Assembly: GCF_050948215.1 (NCBI RefSeq)
Contig: NC_135161.1
Coordinates: forward strand, 2,514,830-2,578,829
Length of the DNA: 64,000 nt
From: Halictus rubicundus
Taxonomy: Eukaryota > Arthropoda > Insecta > Hymenoptera > Halictidae
Reading direction: 5' to 3'
Shown: positions 60,145-64,000 of the stretch, in pieces
Position numbering within the stretch: the first letter of the stretch is position 1
How the letters are laid out: each line of letters opens with the position of its first letter
Position numbers and translations under genes: made by a program
Notes under the pieces: generated by a model
The model's database searches: none
What the model was told of the DNA's origin: nothing
What the model saw: only the letters and a program-made list of their open reading frames with translations

Positions 60145-61535
60145 TCTTTTACTTAATTTTTTTTGTAGTATTATAGCAAAATTGTTATTTTTTTGTTCGG
60201 TTCTGTTAAATGTGTAATTAGATTAGAGATGTTTATGGAAACAGATTTATTGTATATCAATTCATATAATATGGTATACATGTGTATATTTTAAAATTAA
60301 ATCAAAATTTCTTTGGTTCACAAAAGACACTATGTAATAAAGTAAGCATTTAAAGCAATCACGTAAATTTGTGCGAACATTTTAACCAAGTTTTACACTC
60401 AGTGACATATTGCAAAGTTAAACACGCAGTATTTATATTCTCTTTTTGTAACATTGTCAAATATTACTAATATCATTTTCATCGATAGATAAACTCGATT
60501 TCAATCTTTTAAAAACATGTAACCAAACGAGTGGATACTCTGTTGTTCTTTACACTATTGTGCTACCATGTGCACAATCAAAATTAATTTTTATACTCTT
60601 CGACTATGATAACTATAAATAACCTCGCATTTCTTGTTGTACACGCGCAGAACTAATTCATTGACAATAGAAGCACATTTTTTCTTAAAAGCTTTGAATG
60701 TACTTTGTGTTTCTATTAATCTTTTCATTTTCTAGGTAACTTAGAATATCTGTATAGATAAAAGAAGTTGGTCCTATTTTCTGTAAAACTAAGATCTTCC
60801 TGTAGGTATATCTTGATTCACGAAAACAAAATTAGTTATAGAAGTATATTTAAATGACAGAATTTTGTGAAAGATTCTTGTGAAAATGAATGGAAACGTT
60901 AAAGAGACAGATTAAAATTTTGTTAATAATACGTTTCTAACACATTCAACGTCATTAGATATTTTTAATAGTATTTTATCGACATCAAAAATAACTTTAG
61001 AGAAATGTTACATTAAGCTATACGAAAACTTAAATGTTACTCAAATACTTATAATACGTCAAATAGTTACTTCCAACTGAAGAAATAAGGGTTGCAATCG
61101 AAATTATAATAAAAAGTATAAAAGTATTTTTTTCACTGAAATTAACTATGCTTTCCAAAATTCTTTATTTAAATACAAGCTACCACATTAACCCTGTAGA
61201 AAGTGCATTACGTTGTCGTTACTTTTCAATCGCGATTGTAGCTCAAATGACGTATATATTGAAATAGAAATATTTTTTACATCCACAAAGGCATTGTTGT
61301 TCAGGAATAACAATAATTGTAGAAAGTATAAAATTCAAATAATTTAAATTAATTTATTTTTATCATTTATTTTCCTTGTACAGAATACATAAAAGAAGTT
61401 CGAATTTTATGATAATTGAGGATACTCAATGTCACACACAATGCCTTTAAAAATGCAACAGTAAACATCTCTAACAAGGAACACTATTCAATTCATGACA
61501 AATTCACACAACATTTTTTATACACGTGGAAAGTA
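60145..61535. other. AT-rich intron, nothing recognised
   Basis: No open frame of note, no inverted repeat and no splice-flanked conserved protein segment was found. Confidence 0.6.
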
Positions 61536-61955
61536 TACAGGGTGTCTCACGTAAGTGCGACCTCCAGAATATCTACTTTAATTTGATGAAGTAAAAAATT
61601 TTTGATGTGTAATTTGAATGGTATCAAGTGGTCAGTATCCCGTAGAGGTTGTTTTTTAAAAGTCCTTTTTAAGTGTGTAAAGATTTTAAGTTCAAGGTCA
61701 TTTCAAAGGTCATGTCACAGTACATATTTGAATGTATCTTTTATGAGCTACGTGATACAACATAAAAATATATGTAGTTATTTAAAAAAAAAACATCGAT
61801 AATCTTGACAACTACGAGATAAAACAACATTTAAAAAAACATCCTCTGCGGAATAGTGACCACTTGATGCCATTCAAATTACACATAAAAAATGTTGTAC
61901 TTTGTCAAAATTGAAGAAGATATTCTGGGGTTGCACTTACGTGAGATACCCTGCA
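61536..61955. mobile_element. MITE with ~120-bp TIRs
   Basis: Left end tacagggtgtctcacgtaag, right end cttacgtgagataccctgca. The arms continue inward through atttgaatggtatcaagtgg and its mirror ccacttgatgccattcaaat. Ordinary insect MITE layout with TA-rich flanks. Confidence 0.8.
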
Positions 61956-64000
61956 TATCACAGAGTTCAGGAAATTGTAAATTAGAAATGCTACCAAAAA
62001 CTGATCTTAACTTAGGAGTTTGACAAAGATAGAAGGAATGAAGAAAATTATCTATACTTACGATTGCATTGCCATCATTATTTATTATCATTAGACTCTA
62101 CATTTTATACATTTATAAAAAAATTGGTTAAGTAGAATATAAAAAAGGAAAATTATTTAAAGAATTTGTCAATATTGTTGTGTTATTTTTAACTCATTAG
62201 AATTATTAAGACAAGGAATAAATATCTATTTGGTTCCTGCCACAATTAATACAGACAATTTTTATTTTGTACAAATATCCGCAGTCTAATTATCACCTAT
62301 TTTTCTAAATATTATGAATTTAATATCTTTCATTTATTCTAATTAATTTTTGTAAAATACACATAATTTATTTTGAACAGATTGCCGTGTCATTCTCCTT
62401 TACTCACATCGTTTCTTTACTTCCACCTTTATTGATATCCCAAGGTCAGAACACATTTTGTAATTTATATTTCTTAGAGTTCGCTGACACATCCATTTTT
62501 ATTTATATAAAAAATTCTGTGCAATTTTATCATCAACTGAATACTGTTTTTTGTAAGCATTGGTATTATTTCATAGCTTCTCAAAAACTTTAAAGAGGTA
62601 ATGTCTTGCAAGGCACACAACCAAGTGTAACACGCCGATTTGAATGAAATTTTATTATGATATAGTTTGTTGAAAAACATTTTACCCACATTTTTCTTTA
62701 TCTGCCATGAGCCATATCTAGGGGGTGAAACATCCCTTAAGTCGAGGGAACTAGAGGGTGTAGCAGAAGAGAATTTCTTTTTAATTGTGTGTTTTCGATC
62801 GACGAATTTAGATACACAAGAAAATTTCAGGGAAAGGTATTTGTTTAAATAAGTTTTTGCAGTTTTTCTTATTCATTATTTATCCATTTTTATATAAACT
62901 CGTGTGTGTGTGTGTGATCTATTTTGTACTTTCTTTTCGTTATTTAACAATAATTTTAATACAAATTCGTTGATCGAAAATACGCAAATTAAAAAAACAG
63001 ATTATTGCTTTACACCCTCTATTTCCCGAGACATTTAAAAAAATACGGTAATTACCCTCGAGTTTGAGGGCTATTTTTGATCCCTAGATATGGATCATTG
63101 TAGATAAAAAACAACGTGTCAAATACTTTTCAAGACACTGTATCATACCAAAATTTTATTAAAACCAGTGTGTTACACTTGGATAGTGTTCCTTGTAAGG
63201 TAGAGTCATTCCCAACATTTTTAGCCATGGTCAGGACTTGGAAGGTTAAAATTTGTTTGTTTATAATATATTTCGATTTGAAACCGAAACGGCGCAAAAG
63301 CATATTGTGTCTGTTTTTAGTTGTAGGGTGGTGGTGCCACAAGCTTCAGTTCATTCTGAGTAAATATTAGGAATCAACCTGCCATCTTGTTGCATCGTGT
63401 AACGATTGTAATATTGTAATGCTTTTTCACAGTGAACCAAAATTATATTTTGACGCGCTACTCTTAACCTTTCTTTTCGGAGCTGATTGCTGTCGTTACA
63501 TGAAGCCAAATCCGCGCGCTAAATTTTTCGTCAACGAATATGAAGTGTCTTGAAGAATAGTTTAAACATAATTTCAATACCCTCAAACATAATTCGTGAA
63601 CAATAAAATGGTTTCCTACAGATTTTGAAGTGAATATCAATTTTACGGTGGCACAAACAATCTAGCTAAAATTTATTAACAGTTTTTCAAGAATGTATTG
63701 TTAAAAACAATTAATACGTTCACTGGAAATTTTATTTCAATATAATTTTTTATAGAACTATGTGATTATGTTTATTCAATTTTATTTGATTAATGTATCT
63801 ATCATTCCACCTTTATGATGAAATTAAAACTATTTTTATGTACACTTTACAAGATAACGTCTTATTAGATTTCATTAAGAAGAGTAAACCTCGCAATAAA
63901 AACGATTTTTAGTGTAAGTTTCATTGCAAAGAGTATATCATATCTGTAAACGTTATGAAGACACAAATTGTCGTTACATGACATAATTTCGAGCTACGTT
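61956..64000. other. AT-rich intron to the window end
   Basis: Only a (gt)n run near 62902-62916 and short random ORFs. No tai exon with matching phase-0 acceptor and family-like sequence was found. Confidence 0.55.

Overview
The window is insect nuclear DNA, AT-rich, with spliced genes and many transposable elements. A hymenopteran, probably an ant, is my best guess from the protein style and from the mix of Copia, R1-like and TA-targeting DNA elements; this is inference. The only host gene I can support is the 3' half or more of taiman (tai), the p160 steroid-receptor coactivator family (vertebrate NCOA1-3/SRC). It lies on the + strand.

Thirteen consecutive coding exons can be placed between 1229 and 58859. 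Every junction has a GT donor and an AG acceptor, and the phases agree throughout (about 1,176 codons). The N-terminal bHLH-PAS exons lie upstream of the window and the last exon(s) downstream. The protein part seen holds a Ser/Asn-rich linker, five LxxLL receptor boxes, an activation-domain-like stretch, long Gln-rich tracts and a conserved C-terminal block. Exons 1-10 are compact (1.2-8.5 kb). Exons 11, 12 and 13 sit alone at 17.2, 24.5 and 58.8 kb, separated by introns of 8.7, 7.0 and 34.1 kb.

The introns are full of mobile DNA. Intron 1 has a long-terminal-inverted-repeat (TIR) element with a foldback MITE inside. Intron 10 has a deleted mariner, a nearly intact Tc1/mariner-type transposon with ~264-bp TIRs, and a MITE. 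Introns 11 and 12 carry several MITE families, each in two or three copies.

The 34-kb intron contains a transposon nest (about 26.1-46.9 kb) bounded by diverged ~130-bp inverted repeats. Its layers can be ordered. Copia element 3 (minus strand, 5' LTR at 41266-41518) was hit by a TA-targeting DNA transposon (38738-41151) whose transposase has two introns; that transposon was later hit by a short poly(A) retroelement fragment. Copia 3 was also hit by Copia element 1. The LTR of Copia 1 was hit by a Tc1 element (30407-36559), and the Tc1 element was hit by Copia element 2 (31011-35547), which keeps both LTRs and its target duplication. To the right lies a decayed Ty3/gypsy element, itself holding an R1-like fragment and a small TIR element.

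From 47 to 64 kb the sequence is intronic: MITEs, a hAT-like element with nested insertions, microsatellites, tai exon 13, and a short promoter-like segment with a possible first exon at 51.3-51.46 kb. No tRNA, rRNA, CRISPR or bacterial feature was seen.
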